The notes: a model not told the origin generated them from the letters alone. A stretch of 64,000 bases of DNA from Astropecten irregularis (GCA_963971285.1 OZ020258.1:12048614-12112613), one strand, 5' to 3'; numbered from the stretch's first letter, positions 8,216 to 16,937 are shown. Numbers and translations are program-made.

Positions 8216-10257
8216 CAACTCTGTCAGCCAGTTGCTGAAAATATAGGTTGCGGTTTTTCATTGAAGCTGAATCTCTTGTTTTCCTTTTCAAACCAGAGAA
8301 TCTACTTCCGATCTGTAGCCAAAATCCTCTATTTTGATACCGGTTATTTTAGAATGGATTCCCAAAATGGAGCTGGAGCCTGAGCCTCCATTCCGTAGAC
8401 GCCCTATGTTTAATCTTAACTTTGTAGTTGTCGATATCACCATAGTGATTTGTATTGTGACATCACGCTTAGCATTTTCGCTTAGCGATTAAGAATGATT
8501 GGCGGTTTGAGATGAATCTTAGTGCTTTGTGAAATCAAACGTAGGGCCAATAATTTGTTGTCGTTTTTCAATTAATAAACAAACAAAAGAAATATAAGCA
8601 ACTGATTTTTGACGAGCTTCTGTGAAGCAGTCCATCTGTCTGTCCGTCCGTCTGTCTGAGAACATGGTGAAAGGGTCCATGATATGAAATCTGGAATTGC
8701 CACCTCTACCTTAAAGGTATAATACATGATTGGTTAAGGTCACAGAACAGCACTCATACTTTGTCTGATCAAACAAGTACATGAAATAATAAACCTGTGT
8801 AAATTTGAGCTCAATCGGACATCCAAGTCACAAGAAAAATGCGACTCAATTTTTCTCATAAAACATAAAGAAAGGTTTTGATCTTATCGCGAGATCAAAA
8901 CTGTTTTCGGTCGTTGTTTCACCAAGTTCTGGATAAATACACCATTTCAGACGGAAATATTTTAGTGGTATGTTTCTACAAGCACCATCTTGGTATCCTG
9001 AAAGTTATACGTAAATCTGTGAATATTTCTGTTTGGGTATGTTACCAATCCTGTACTTTACCTTTAAGCAAGATAAGCTGGCTAATGTTTCCCACCACCC
9101 CAAACCCTTCCCTTCCCACCGAATGCCCCCCTGTTCCCTCCAAAATTCACCCCAGGAATGACATTCTTTGCATCTCTCTCTATCTCCCCTTTTTTATTTT
9201 TTGGCATACCCCTCGTACCCCTTTGTTCCCTTCCCCTGACCACACTAGCCCACCTCTACCCTCTCTTTGTGGTTTCCCAGTCTTATTGCATACTTTCCCC
9301 GTTTCCCTGGTCACTCTGTCCCCCTTTGTTCTGATCCTCTCATCCATTTATGTATATCTTTACTTGCATGTTCTTGTCCCCTTGTCATTTAAGGCCTTTT
9401 CGCACGACGCTAAAAAAACTCAACTCTCAACCATTGAAAATTCTCTCATGGGTCTGGACCTCGGTCTAAATCTCTCAATGATTCACCAGGGACGTCGGTC
9501 ACTCTCAAGCATTGATGTCCTTTCACACGATGACACTTTTGTATTAAAGATTTCGCAACCATGAGAGAATTTCTCAAGGGTTGAGAGTTTTTTTTAGCGT
9601 CGTGTGAAAAGGCCTTTAGCCATTGAGAAATACCCTCTCCTGATATTGGTCTCCTGGGGACAATTTCAAAGCGCTGCTAAGCACAAAAATTTGCTTAGCA
9701 CAAACATGTCTTGCCCAATAAAACAAACCACAGTTAAAAATGTCATTTTATGTTCACGGTCAGTCAACAACAGCCAAAGAACCATCACAAGCGATGCACG
9801 ACACATGAAAATTTGGTTGTTAACCCTGTTTTTATTAAGACTGAATTGTCGTGCTTAGCGAATTTTTGGGCTATTGCAGCGCCATGAAATTGGCCCTGAT
9901 GAGGACTAGAGCAGGCTAGTCAAAACGTTGAGACCTTACGAGAAGTGCAAACAAAACAGAAGTGCGAAAGTACAAACGTTTCTTACATGGTGTTTCCGCA
10001 AACCGATCCACAATATCCTGTTAGGATTGGAACTTAAGGCCCACCTATTACTCCCACGCTCTTTGATGCATTTCAGCCTTATCAGGTCATTATTTTGGTT
10101 GATGAGCAGTTTGCGGCAGTTTATTACTTGTATTGTTTTGGTTTTTTTGTTAATCCCGCAGACAAAAGCTCGGAGAAAGCTGTGCTGCATCATCATGTGT
10201 TTGGTCGTCCTGCTGATCGTTGTGGCTATTATTCTGATTGTCACGTTGAGACAATGA
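1259..10257 (+). CDS. STX7/12: Syntaxin-7/12-like Q-SNARE gene, 3' part (multi-exon, partial)
   Basis: Endosomal Qa-SNARE, which would drive fusion of endosomal or lysosomal membranes by zippering with Qb, Qc and R-SNAREs. Phase-consistent exons: 1259-1349, 2700-2774, 3365-3433, 4163-4315, 5261-5333, 6324-6406, then either 7934-8035 or 10162-10257. In order they encode the end of the Habc bundle (TTNSIVGETTSCIKDL resembles the TNQLAKET helix of STX12), a linker, the SNARE helix (LDVNEIF, SEQGEVV with the ionic-layer Gln, DSIEANIE) and a C-terminal anchor. Every junction has GT/AG and keeps frame; the only split codons are the one entering the first visible exon and the one at 5333/6324. STX7 and STX12 match about equally, as expected for a single invertebrate ortholog. 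The N-terminal exons lie left of the window. The two terminal exons are alternatives, not a broken gene. Confidence 0.9.
1442..1620 (-). mobile_element. SINE family 1, minus copy
   Basis: Tail-first copy (AACCACAAGGGAAACTGACT, then the inverted box B and box A regions), ending in the TAGTCAAATATCTT flank of the family. Confidence 0.8.
1622..1755 (+). mobile_element. SINE family 1, plus copy
   Basis: Starts TAATTGACTATTGGGGTCAC, has box A GATAGCCCAGTTAGTAGAGC and box B GGTTCGAATCCC, and is truncated in its tail. It forms a second inverted pair with 1442-1620. Confidence 0.8.
1850..2185. mobile_element. Palindromic MITE
   Basis: A left arm containing AGACCGATCCGACGGCACGA mirrors the right arm CGTGCCGTCGGATCGGTGTA. 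Inner palindromes CACTCTATAAGTGCAGGGTG / CACCCTGCAGAATAGAGTG flank the centre near 2015. No gene. Confidence 0.65.
2189..2542 (-). mobile_element. TTAA-flanked MITE (family B), divergent subfamily
   Basis: TTAA at each end. The internal segment (CAAACAGAAATGTTCACAGA ... TGGTGTATTTTTAG) is shared with all family B copies. The closest relative is 8711-9067 in the opposite orientation. Confidence 0.7.
2700..2774 (+). CDS. STX7/12: Syntaxin exon: Habc end
   Basis: 25 codons, phase 0 to 0. The reading SSRLQVDRLTNEYQDSVQRY corresponds to the RLQKERL...FQAVQR stretch of STX12. Acceptor tttgcag, donor gtaaca. Confidence 0.85.
3012..3250. mobile_element. MITE family F (GGCTCA-rich ends)
   Basis: Ends read ATGAAACAGCGGCTTAGGCT and ...GAACCTCCATTGCGTAAA, with tandem GGCTCA hexamers inside. 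A second copy lies at 8133-8405. Confidence 0.65.
3365..3433 (+). CDS. STX7/12: Syntaxin exon: linker
   Basis: 23 codons, phase 0 to 0, encoding a Ser/Thr/Pro-rich linker (KISSKMRSCPTVLPKAPP). It lies between Habc and the SNARE motif, where the family is poorly conserved. Acceptor gatgcag, donor gtaagg. Confidence 0.7.
3519..3649. mobile_element. Palindromic MITE with GGATCC arms
   Basis: GGCCTGTTTGTTTCACGG at the left mirrors CCGAAACAAATAGGCC at the right. The arms carry GGATCCGGATCCCATTTT and its complement. Confidence 0.7.
3799..4070. mobile_element. Palindromic MITE with CAGGCCCAGCCACTGAAAAG ends
   Basis: The left end CAGGCCCAGCCACTGAAAAG pairs with the right end CTTTTCAGTGGCTTGGCCCG. 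It occupies the syntaxin intron before the first SNARE exon. Confidence 0.65.
4163..4315 (+). CDS. STX7/12: Syntaxin exon: start of SNARE motif
   Basis: 51 codons, phase 0 to 0. Acidic and Gln-rich (QSQLQQQDQQIDYDLNLLQE), leading into REEQIRQIE, the first SNARE heptads (compare the RETAIRQLE region of STX12). Acceptor gtcgtcag, donor gtacgt. Confidence 0.92.
4634..4966 (-). mobile_element. tRNA-like SINE (family 2), minus copy
   Basis: Reverse complement of the 62301-62680 element. Box B is inverted at GGATTCGAACCC, box A at GACCACTAGGCCACACC, and the body contains CTCCCTGGGGAGTATACAGC. Lies in a syntaxin intron. Confidence 0.8.
5058..5188 (+). mobile_element. SINE family 1 copy before the SNARE-core exon
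   Basis: Box A GATAGCTCAGTTCCTAAGAG, box B GGTTCGAATCCC, tail CAATTTTTTTCTTTGTTCAC. Ends about 70 bp before the exon at 5261. Confidence 0.8.
5261..5333 (+). CDS. STX7/12: Syntaxin exon: SNARE core with zero-layer Gln
   Basis: Encodes AAMLDVNEIFRDLSAMVSEQ followed by GEVV, with the ionic-layer Gln in SEQGE. It ends with the first base of a split Asp codon. Acceptor atttacag, donor gtgagt. A SINE ends about 70 bp upstream. Confidence 0.95.
5386..5936. mobile_element. DNA transposon remnant (family E), GTCCATAAAGTA ends with G-runs
   Basis: The left end GGGGACGTCCATAAAGTATG is inverted at the right end (TACTTTATGGACGGCCC). Subterminal arms carry long G runs between GTACGCA-type motifs. A second copy is at 49353-49869. 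No transposase ORF, so non-autonomous. Confidence 0.8.
6324..6406 (+). CDS. STX7/12: Syntaxin exon: SNARE C-terminal half
   Basis: Begins with the last two bases of the Asp codon and reads DSIEANIEKAAGNVEGANTE to ...SRYQ. Matches the DSIEANVE...AxYQ segment of STX7/12. Ends in phase 0, so it can join either terminal exon. Acceptor cttctaag, donor gtaagg. Confidence 0.95.
6483..6738. mobile_element. Palindromic MITE (AGAGAGGTTTCGCAAGCGAAC ends)
   Basis: The left end AGAGGTTGCGCAAGCGAACA pairs with the right end TTCGCTTGCGAAACCTCTCT, with no coding content between. It follows the sixth syntaxin exon. Confidence 0.7.
6745..6935 (-). mobile_element. SINE family 1, minus copy
   Basis: Inverted box B (GGATTCGAACC) and box A (CCAACTGAGCTATTCAGCC), followed by the 5' flank segment TTTGGCAGTCAGAAGCC. 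Confidence 0.8.
7190..7410. mobile_element. SINE family 1, head-to-head degenerate pair
   Basis: A minus-oriented tail and box B fragment (7198-7288) abuts a plus-oriented copy (7291-7410, GCTGGATAGCTCCAGTTGGT, box B GGTTCGAATCCC). Both are shortened at the junction. Confidence 0.7.
7934..8035 (+). CDS. STX7/12: Syntaxin terminal exon A (membrane anchor, proximal)
   Basis: 33 codons and a stop. A basic juxtamembrane stretch (KKARKK) is followed by MCCC and a hydrophobic span of about 20 residues rich in V, I, A and L, then KFSSSG at the lumenal end. The pyrimidine tract before cgcag is excellent. Three adjacent cysteines at the cytosolic edge are candidate palmitoylation sites (inference). 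Confidence 0.9.
   Translation, partial: KKARKKMCCCFVVMVVIALIIAIILIVKFSSSG
8133..8405. repeat. MITE family F with expanded (GGCTCG)n tract
   Basis: Same ends as 3012-3250. The internal hexamer array (about 8149-8214) has expanded as GGCTCA turning into GGCTCG. It lies just downstream of syntaxin terminal exon A. Confidence 0.75.
8711..9067 (+). mobile_element. TTAA-flanked MITE (family B), divergent subfamily
   Basis: TTAAAGGTATAATACATGAT at the left, TGTACTTTACCTTTAA at the right. Mirror orientation of 2189-2542. Confidence 0.75.
9391..9616. mobile_element. Palindromic MITE (AAGGCCTTTTCGCACGACGC ends)
   Basis: Terminal inverted repeats of more than 40 bp: AAGGCCTTTTCGCACGACGC then CAACTCTCAACC at the left, and GGTTGAGAGTT...GCGTCGTGTGAAAAGGCCTT at the right. 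Confidence 0.8.
9656..9896. mobile_element. MITE family A copy
   Basis: Ends GGGGACAATTTCAAAGCGCT and CGCCATGAAATTGGCCC; same internal sequence as the copy at 40-280 in reverse orientation. Confidence 0.8.
9903..10018 (-). mobile_element. MITE family H copy (GTGGATCGGTTTGCGGAAAC)
   Basis: Contains GGTGTTTCCGCAAACCGATC and AAGTGCAAACAAAACAGAAG. The other copies are at 46470-46605 and 51064-51220. It ends about 140 bp upstream of syntaxin terminal exon B. Confidence 0.65.
10162..10257 (+). CDS. STX7/12: Syntaxin terminal exon B (membrane anchor, distal alternative)
   Basis: 31 codons and a stop. TKARRKLCC is followed by a hydrophobic span and ends VTLRQ. It has the same phase, length class and organisation as exon A (basic patch, cysteine cluster, membrane helix sharing AIILIV), so it looks like a duplicated terminal exon. 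The acceptor is a T-rich tract followed by cccgcag. It would be used instead of exon A together with a distal poly(A) site. Confidence 0.85.
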   Translation, partial: TKARRKLCCIIMCLVVLLIVVAIILIVTLRQ

Positions 10258-10329
10258 GACCTTCCAAAACCAGGCCTTCTTCACTGTTGAATGGACGCAG
10301 CCATTATACTAAGGTAACCACCGCACACC

Positions 10330-10690
10330 GACATTCAGTCAACGGATTTGATTTCAGTTTTCGATACTTCCGGCCAGCTCGCTGGTGCTTTGCACTCCTG
10401 CGTCCTTCTTGAGACCGTCCAGATATGTTATTGTGGGACGTCCTCGTGCCTGGTGCCCATGCGCTGGTTTCCACAGCACCAGTTTGCTGGCCGGCAGCTC
10501 TTGGTGTCTTTGGCAGTTTCCGGCAAGTCTCATTCTCCTGGCAGCTATTTTGTTGCTCACCCTGAATGCTGGCTACGTGTAAAGTGTAAGCTCCAAACTT
10601 CGGCAAAGATCTCGAGTTTGACATGCTGGACTCTGGCAGCTCCGGTACTCCACTACCAAATTAAAGTGGAAATTGAGAGCGGATAGCAAG
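10330..10690 (-). pseudogene. LINE reverse-transcriptase C-terminal remnant
   Basis: The minus-strand reading at 10354-10560 contains RRMRLAGNCQRH, SKLVLW and HGHQARGRPTITYLDGLKKD. This is the typical C-terminal tail of non-LTR retrotransposon endonuclease/RT proteins (RRLRLAGH..., RGRP...TY.D.L..D). Only this tail is open; upstream the frame is lost. It lies about 100 bp after the stop of syntaxin terminal exon B, so it would be in that isoform's 3' UTR, antisense. Confidence 0.7.
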
Positions 10691-10813
10691 CCCGTGCTGG
10701 AATCGGATGCTATTTGAGTTTTATGTTTGAGGTTTGCCGTTTCAAAGAAGCCATTTGTGAGTTAAATCTGAATAGTATCCTGGTACACTGGCTTCTTTCA
10801 TTGCATATAGAGA

Positions 10814-11070
10814 GCGTGCACGTGACGTCACTTGACAGCTTATCGGCCATTTTGGACGGCACGCGTACGCACGCACGTCGCGTATGCACGCACGCGTACC
10901 AGACAGCATATCATTATTATGCACGCACTTCTGCGTCTGCCTACGCGTCTGGTTGATTTGCAAGCTACGCGAACACATGTGGGTTACATACACTGTACGT
11001 ACGTGCATTATACATGTGTACAGCGTTGCCGTCCAAAATGACGTCCTGATCACGTGACTGCACACCCTCT
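10814..11070. mobile_element. Palindromic MITE (GTGCACGTGACGTCA ends)
   Basis: The left arm GTGCACGTGACGTCAC ... GGCCATTTTGGACGGC is mirrored by GCCGTCCAAAATGACGTC ... CACGTGACTGCAC. The interior is alternating GCACGC/ACGCGT-rich. Confidence 0.65.
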
Positions 11071-11446
11071 ATAAACACCCCAGTTTGTATTTCCCAGACA
11101 AATACTCTGTTGCTATATCACATGATTCGGGGCAAGCTTTTGCTTTATAGCGATATCCATCTCAGGAATGGACTGGTTCCTTTGCGCCATTCTTATCTAT
11201 TATGAACTTGCATTGGTGCAAGACGTCTGTTATGTAACTATTTAAGCAAAAGCTTGTGTGGGAAATTCAAAATTGGTTGTTTCTATGCAATGACAGAAAC
11301 CTGTGTACCAGATACTATTCAGATTGAACTTGCAAATGGCTTACTCTGGGTCTAGCTGCCTCACCTTAAATGTAATAACACTCTCCCACAAAGCTAGTTG
11401 CTGCCGCGTAGAGCATACCAAGTACAGGTACAACTCCATATGCATA
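11071..11446. other. No gene seen
   Basis: Mixed AT-rich sequence between two MITEs. No splice-like exon, coding bias or repeat signature recognised. Confidence 0.5.
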
Positions 11447-12093
11447 TAGACCTTATTCACGGCATAGATATATAAAAAAAAATAGATGTCGCACCCGTGT
11501 ATTAACGAATGGGGGTTGCATGCGTCATGACGAAACCCATGTTTACTCCCCACTATGCTCACGCGCTAATAAAAAACCGCGCCGGTACGCGGTACGCGGT
11601 ACGCGATGCACCAAGAAACATGATGGAACGCCGTAGCTATATTCGGTGGCTTAAATTGTTTGTCAGTAATTCCATCATTTCAATTCGCCTATTTCATCAG
11701 TTTTTTGCCATTTTGTAATTTCGGTCGCCAATTTCATCATTCAGTTTGTCATTCTGTCATTCTTTTCGCAAATTCCATCATTCAATTTGGCAAAAAATTG
11801 AATGATGGAATTACCGAAGCAAACAATCTGAAGAAGATAGCTACGGTGTTCCATAAAAAACGGATTTGAAACACCCTCCCTACTAAAATGGCGCCGCCGC
11901 ATCCACAAGCAGCCAATGCGTCATCTAGTTTTTTTTATATATCTATGATTCACTGCGCATCCGCCCTACATTCGGAGCAGTGCAATCAAACCGAGGATTG
12001 GATTGGATTCAAAATAGTCTGGTACCCGTTTTTATCTTTTTCAACGGGTATACAAGGAAGATGACAAGATAGATACACCATGAATAAGGTCTA
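11447..12093. mobile_element. Long MITE with TAGACCTTATTCA ends
   Basis: TAGACCTTATTCACGGCATA at the left pairs with TGAATAAGGTCTA at the right. Internally there are GGTACGCGGTACGCGGTACG repeats and a foldback of ATTCCATCATT-type motifs around 11665-11815. Confidence 0.65.
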
Positions 12094-12162
12094 TTCGATG
12101 AATTTAGAAAGACCAAAACCTGTTTCCTTTTTGCACTTCATTTAATAAATTTAAAAAAACAT

Positions 12163-12358
12163 CAATTAACCACAAGGGAAACTGAAAGTGAACAAAGAAA
12201 AATTGACTGGAGTGGGATTTGAACCGGTGACCTCCGTAATACCGTACAGGCGCTTTACCAACTGAGCTTTCCAGCCCTACGTTGGTGTCCCTAATAGTCA
12301 ATTATCTTTGTTTGTTTGGCAGTCAGAAGCCATGAAACCACGCACACACCGCCTTTGT
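12163..12358 (-). mobile_element. SINE family 1, minus copy
   Basis: Tail AACCACAAGGGAAACTG, inverted box B (GGATTTGAACC), inverted box A, CAGCCCTACGTTGGTG and the 5' flank TTTGGCAGTCAGAAGCC. Confidence 0.8.
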
Positions 12359-12359
12359 T

Positions 12360-12937
12360 TTTCTTTGCTCACTTTTTAATGGGTAAATAACAAAACAAAA
12401 AAGCCTGGAATTCAATTTTTTTTTTTTTTCTCGGAAGTTTTGTAAAGTTCGAGATGAAATATCTTAGTTGTAGTTCAACATCAGTTTAAGAAAGATCGGG
12501 GGATAAAAAAATGAAATAGATTCAAGAAATGACATTTGTTTTATTTTTAAACCAGGCTCATTGTTTTTGTTTGTTTTAGGGAGTTTTGTTTTATGTCACT
12601 TTCTATTTTTTTTTAAAGACTTTATTGAAAGAGTTTTTGCCACCTGTAAAAGTACTAATTGGCTCATTTTTTTTATCAACGTATTTTCTATAGTCATTTT
12701 CTCTCATTTGCATTAACGGTGCTAAAGTCCATGTTTAATCCCTGAGATTTTTTCATCTGAATATTAATGAGGTGTGTGGATTCTGTGGCAATTTCCATAT
12801 TTATTTCTGTATTTTTGTTTATTATTGTTTTTTGTTGTTGTTTAGATTCTTGTTGTGGGGTTCTGAGAATAATGAATACGAAAGATGACGAGCGGTTTGT
12901 GTTGATGACAAAACAGGCCATGCACATTTGAATTACA
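12360..12937. other. T-rich intergenic stretch, no gene seen
   Basis: Poly(T)-rich sequence between repeats. The open frames here are low-complexity and show no domain or splice structure. Confidence 0.5.
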
Positions 12938-13487
12938 GTGCCCGATTTTGTGGCTCTGCTTACCATAAGCGTACAATCGGCGCTTACCGTAAGCGTAGAG
13001 CGGGGCCCAATTTCATGGAATCCGTTACGGCCTATTTGTGTGCTTACGGGCACTGCTATGCATGAAATCTATTTCATGGAATCCTTAAGCAAGACTTTCG
13101 GTTAGCGAAGAATTTTTAGAGTAACCGTGATCCTTTTCTGCTAACGCGCTGTCGTATGCATTCTGCACAAATTCTTTGCTTACCGTTACCAAAAAGGAAA
13201 CGCTTCCGTAACCGTAACCAAAAAAATTTCGGCTACCGTAAGCGAAGAATTTTTGCTAACGGTAACAGATTCCATGAAATTGGGCCCTGGTGCTTACAGA
13301 AGCAGGAAATTCTGTGCTTACAGGATCCTATTTCATGGATTAGCAAGGAATTTTGCATAGTTTGTGTATTTTTTTCTCACAGTATTTCTCACTAGCATAG
13401 CGATTTGACGCTAATGCAGTAAGCGTAGAATGAGAAACTTAAGCGCCAAATTCTGTGGTAAGCAGAGGTATGGAATGGGGCCCTGAT
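12938..13487. mobile_element. Nested MITEs: family C inside a related outer palindrome
   Basis: Inner element 13003-13287: ends GGGCCCAATTTCATGGAATC and CCATGAAATTGGGCCC; sister copy at 48724-49021. Outer arms 12938-13002 and 13395-13487 share CTCTGCTTACC-type sequence in inverse orientation and seem to be an older element split by the inner one. Confidence 0.6.
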
Positions 13488-13563
13488 GGGGTAGTACAAT
13501 GTTATAAGGCTCTTTCCTTGCCGCAATAAAGGGCCATGCATGTCATACTGGTAATTTAAAACT

Positions 13564-13806
13564 GGGGTCAATTTCATAGAGCTGCTTAAACACCAAAATT
13601 TGCTTAAGCACCAAAAACCTTGATAAATGAAATCAGTATGCCAGCCAAACCTCCTTGTGAATGTTATGCTCAGCAAACAATGGCCGAATATAAGTCAAAA
13701 GCAGTGAACATCACATGATAATTTGGTTGGCAATCCTGTTTGATCAAGGAAGACTTGTCATGCTTAAACAAATGTTGTGCTTAAGCAGCTCTATGAAATT
13801 GGCCCC
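13564..13806. mobile_element. MITE family A copy
   Basis: Ends GGGGTCAATTTCATAGAGCT and AGCTCTATGAAATTGGCCCC, a nearly perfect terminal inverted repeat. Confidence 0.85.
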
Positions 13807-14250
13807 TGGAAGCAACCAACCACACTGCATGCAAAAGAAAGACTTTGGTACCAGAAAATATCCCTTTTTTGATGTCATTGTCTTTCTTTTCTCCGAGAAT
13901 ATTACACGAAAACCAAAAGGTGGGATTCGAACCCGGGGTAATTTGCCTCATTTGACATGATCCCAGAACTAAAGTGGTAAACACTTAAAGAGCCTTTAGT
14001 CTTAAGTTAGCTTTTGGGAAAGCCCACAGTGTACAAAATCTAATTTGTGTGTCATATTGTGTAATGTTGGCGACACCTTGCACAAAAGGCTATGCAGATT
14101 TTTGTCCTGGATTTCACACGAAACCTTAACTCATTTATATAATATCTACTGAATTCGATAAAGATCCTGCTAGGATCGAAACCCGTCAGGCCCTCCTAAT
14201 TCCAAGCATTTAAAAAAAAAATTTCAGGTCGTTATTTTGGCTGATGAGCA
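13807..14250. other. No gene seen; fragment of a repeat shared with 45121-45310
   Basis: Mostly unassigned. Near 14162-14250 it holds GATCCTGCTAGGATCGAAAC, CGTCAGGCCCTCCTAA and TTTTGGCTGATGAGCAG. The same blocks recur at 45121-45310, and the last also near 10098. Confidence 0.45.
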
Positions 14251-14491
14251 GGGGCCAATTTTATAAAACTGTTAAGCACAAAATTTTGCTAAGCATGATA
14301 TTTCTGTCTTAATAAAAACAGGGTTAACAACCAAATTTGCACGTGTTGTGTATCGCTTGTGATTGTTCTTTGGCTGTTGTTCGCTGACCATGAATATCAA
14401 ATGGAATTTTCAATGGTGGTTTGTTTTATTGAACGAGACATTTTTGTGCTAAGCAAAATTTTGTGCTTAACAGTTTTATGAAATTGGCCCC
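14251..14491. mobile_element. MITE family A copy
   Basis: Ends GGGGCCAATTTTATAAAACT and TTTTATGAAATTGGCCCC; body identical in layout to 40-280. Confidence 0.85.
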
Positions 14492-14719
14492 AGTTTGTCA
14501 GCAGATACTTTAATTGAATATAATAATTTTATAAGTTATAGCCGTCAACTTCGGGATCTGTGTTATACATCAGAGAAAATCTTGTTTGAAATTTCAAATA
14601 TGGTTATAAATATGGTTTTTTGCAATAATATGTATATTTTTGTTATGCAAAGCTGACTAATAAGGTTGTATAATTTGGTTGAATTATTGGATAATAACTC
14701 ATTTGGTGTACACTTTAGG

Positions 14720-15009
14720 TTAAAGGTAATTTGATACTTTTGGTTTTTGTCAAAGAAATACAGATAATCATGGGCAAAAATATCACGGAATATACAGTAA
14801 CAGTCATCTGGAAAAATTTCGGTCCCATACGGTGCCCACATTTTGATGAAACAGTGAAAAACGGCCACAGTATTTAAAAAATGTTTAACTTTAAGTAAGG
14901 TCAATTGTTTTTGGTCAATATTGGTCTTTTCTGGATGAATACATACCTGTAAGTTATATGTTAAAGATTTCTGTTTAGGTATGCTACCAAAGTATGATAT
15001 TACCTTTAA
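14720..15009 (+). mobile_element. TTAA-flanked MITE (family B), first of a fused inverted pair
   Basis: TTAAAGGTAATTTGATACTT ... AAGTATGATATTACCTTTAA. It shares its right-hand TTAA (15006-15009) with the next copy. Confidence 0.8.
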
Positions 15010-15375
15010 AGGTAGTGTCATACTTTGGTAGCATACCAAAACAGAAATCTTCTCAGATTTACCTATAACTTACAGGGTATAAAGATGGTGCCGGTAGAAA
15101 CATACCATTAAAATTTTTTCTGCCTGAAATGCTGTATTTATCAAGAAACGAGTAAAACCAGTGACCAAAATTATTTTTGATCTTTTTAAAGATCAAAAAT
15201 AAAAGAGAAAAGACTTAAGAAATACTGTGGCCGTTTTTCACTGTTTTCTCAAAAAGTGAGCATCGTATTCGACTGAAATTTTCACAGATGACTGTTACCG
15301 TATCTTCCTTGATATTTTTGCTCATGAATCTGCATTTCTTTGACAAAAACCAAAGTATAATGATATTACCTTTAA
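15006..15375 (-). mobile_element. TTAA-flanked MITE (family B), second of the pair
   Basis: TTAAAGGTAGTGTCATACTT ... AAGTATAATGATATTACCTTTAA, opposite orientation. Contains the family's internal GATCTTTTTAAAGATC hairpin. Confidence 0.85.
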
Positions 15376-15594
15376 AGATTTTTGTTAGGTATGCTACAAA
15401 AGTATGATAGTACCTTTAAAGGCAAGCTCTTCTGAACGCTGGTAGGGGGCATTATACTGCCAATATACTGATGATGTTTGCGCCATTTTGTGCAGTGTTC
15501 CCCCTTCCAAAAAATGGTGCATCCCATGCGCCCCTTCAGAAATTTATTGTCTCTATCGTTTTTCCGATGTCCTCCAAGACAATCAAAGAGATCA

Positions 15595-15871
15595 GGGGTC
15601 GATTTCACAAAGCCCTATGAACGATCGTAACTCGAGTTACAAAGGATAATCACAAAATTAAACGAAACTTCCCTGGAAGTTGAAGTTTGATGTAGATTCT
15701 ATGTAGTCATCATGAACATGGTACATGGTGCAATCTCATGTGGTCACTGAAGTGTGGAATGATGATGTAATAGAACTCATCGTAGGGGCCTATCCCCTAT
15801 CACAGGGCTGCAATGTATCATAAGTCCTGCGATTGATAGTAAGTTATGAAGAGTTTGGTGAAATCGACTCC
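15595..15871. mobile_element. MITE family D (GGGGTCGATTTCAC ends)
   Basis: GGGGTCGATTTCACAAAG ... TTGGTGAAATCGACTCC, with an internal GATCGTAACTCGAGTTAC motif. A shorter sister copy is at 60638-60788. Confidence 0.8.
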
Positions 15872-16088
15872 AGAAGGCCTTACTCGAATTGTTGGCTACC
15901 GTACCAGACACCACATTGCTAAAAAAAAATGATAATAATGAAAAATAAATTAAAATAAAAACTAAATAATAAGTAACTCCGCTATCTAGTATCTTTCTCG
16001 ATGACGTCATAAGTGGTTCCTTAGTAACGGACCAATCTGCATTCTGTATCTATTGGCAACGGTAGTAAGTAGGCAAATGTTGCATACA

Positions 16089-16636
16089 TTTAAAGGTAAT
16101 ATCATACTTTGGTTTTTATCAAAGAAATACAGATTCATGGGCAAAAATATCAAGACAGATACAGTCATGGGCATAGATCCCGGGGGGGGGGGGGGGGGGG
16201 GGGGCTAGGGGGGTTGCAACCCCCCCCAAGTTTTCACTTTTTATATATATAAAAAATGACTTTGTGCACAAAGGTATATGGAAGTACGACCCAGCTACAC
16301 GATCAGCCCCCCAGGTCTGAGGACGTGTCTACACTACTGGATACAGTAACAGTCATCTGTGAAAATTTCAGTCCCATACGGTGCCCACTTTTTGAGAAAA
16401 CAGTGAAAAACAGCCACTGTATTTCTTAAGTCTTTTCTCTTTTAATTTTGATCTTTTAAAAGGTCAAAAAGATTTTTGGTCGTTGTTTTACTAATTTCTG
16501 CATGAATACACCATTTCAGGCGGAAACAATTTAACGGTATGTTTCTACCAGCACCATCTTCATACCCTGTAAGTAATACGTAAATCTGTGAACATTTCTG
16601 TTTTGGCTTCTTACCAAAGTATGATACTACCTTTAA
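16089..16636 (+). mobile_element. TTAA-flanked MITE (family B) with nested G-run insertion
   Basis: TTAA at both ends. The copy is interrupted at about 16165-16330 by unrelated sequence with an unbroken G homopolymer (about 16182-16203), a C run and TATATATATA. The 5' and 3' halves of the MITE resume on either side. Confidence 0.8.
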
Positions 16637-16937
16637 AAAGAAATTCACCATTGGCAATGGTTTATGAATATTTATGAGATGATATGTAGGTTAAATTGGA
16701 CATACCAGGTCAACATGATTATGTTTAACTAATACTAGTATCAGAAAAATGATAATTGTGTACTTGTACATGTATATAATGACAATAGCTAAAATCCATG
16801 TACGTATATTTAGTGTATAAAGATAATGAACTATGAATAAAAACTATAGGTTCTCTGTATAAAAGTATAAATGTTTATTATCCTAATTATTTTAGAGTTT
16901 GTATGCCTACATTGTTCTTAGAGGTAACTTCAGTACC

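Noticed and set aside
8878..9564. 228-codon plus-strand open frame
   Set aside because: Runs through a family B MITE, pyrimidine-rich intergenic DNA and another MITE; no domain and no splice context.
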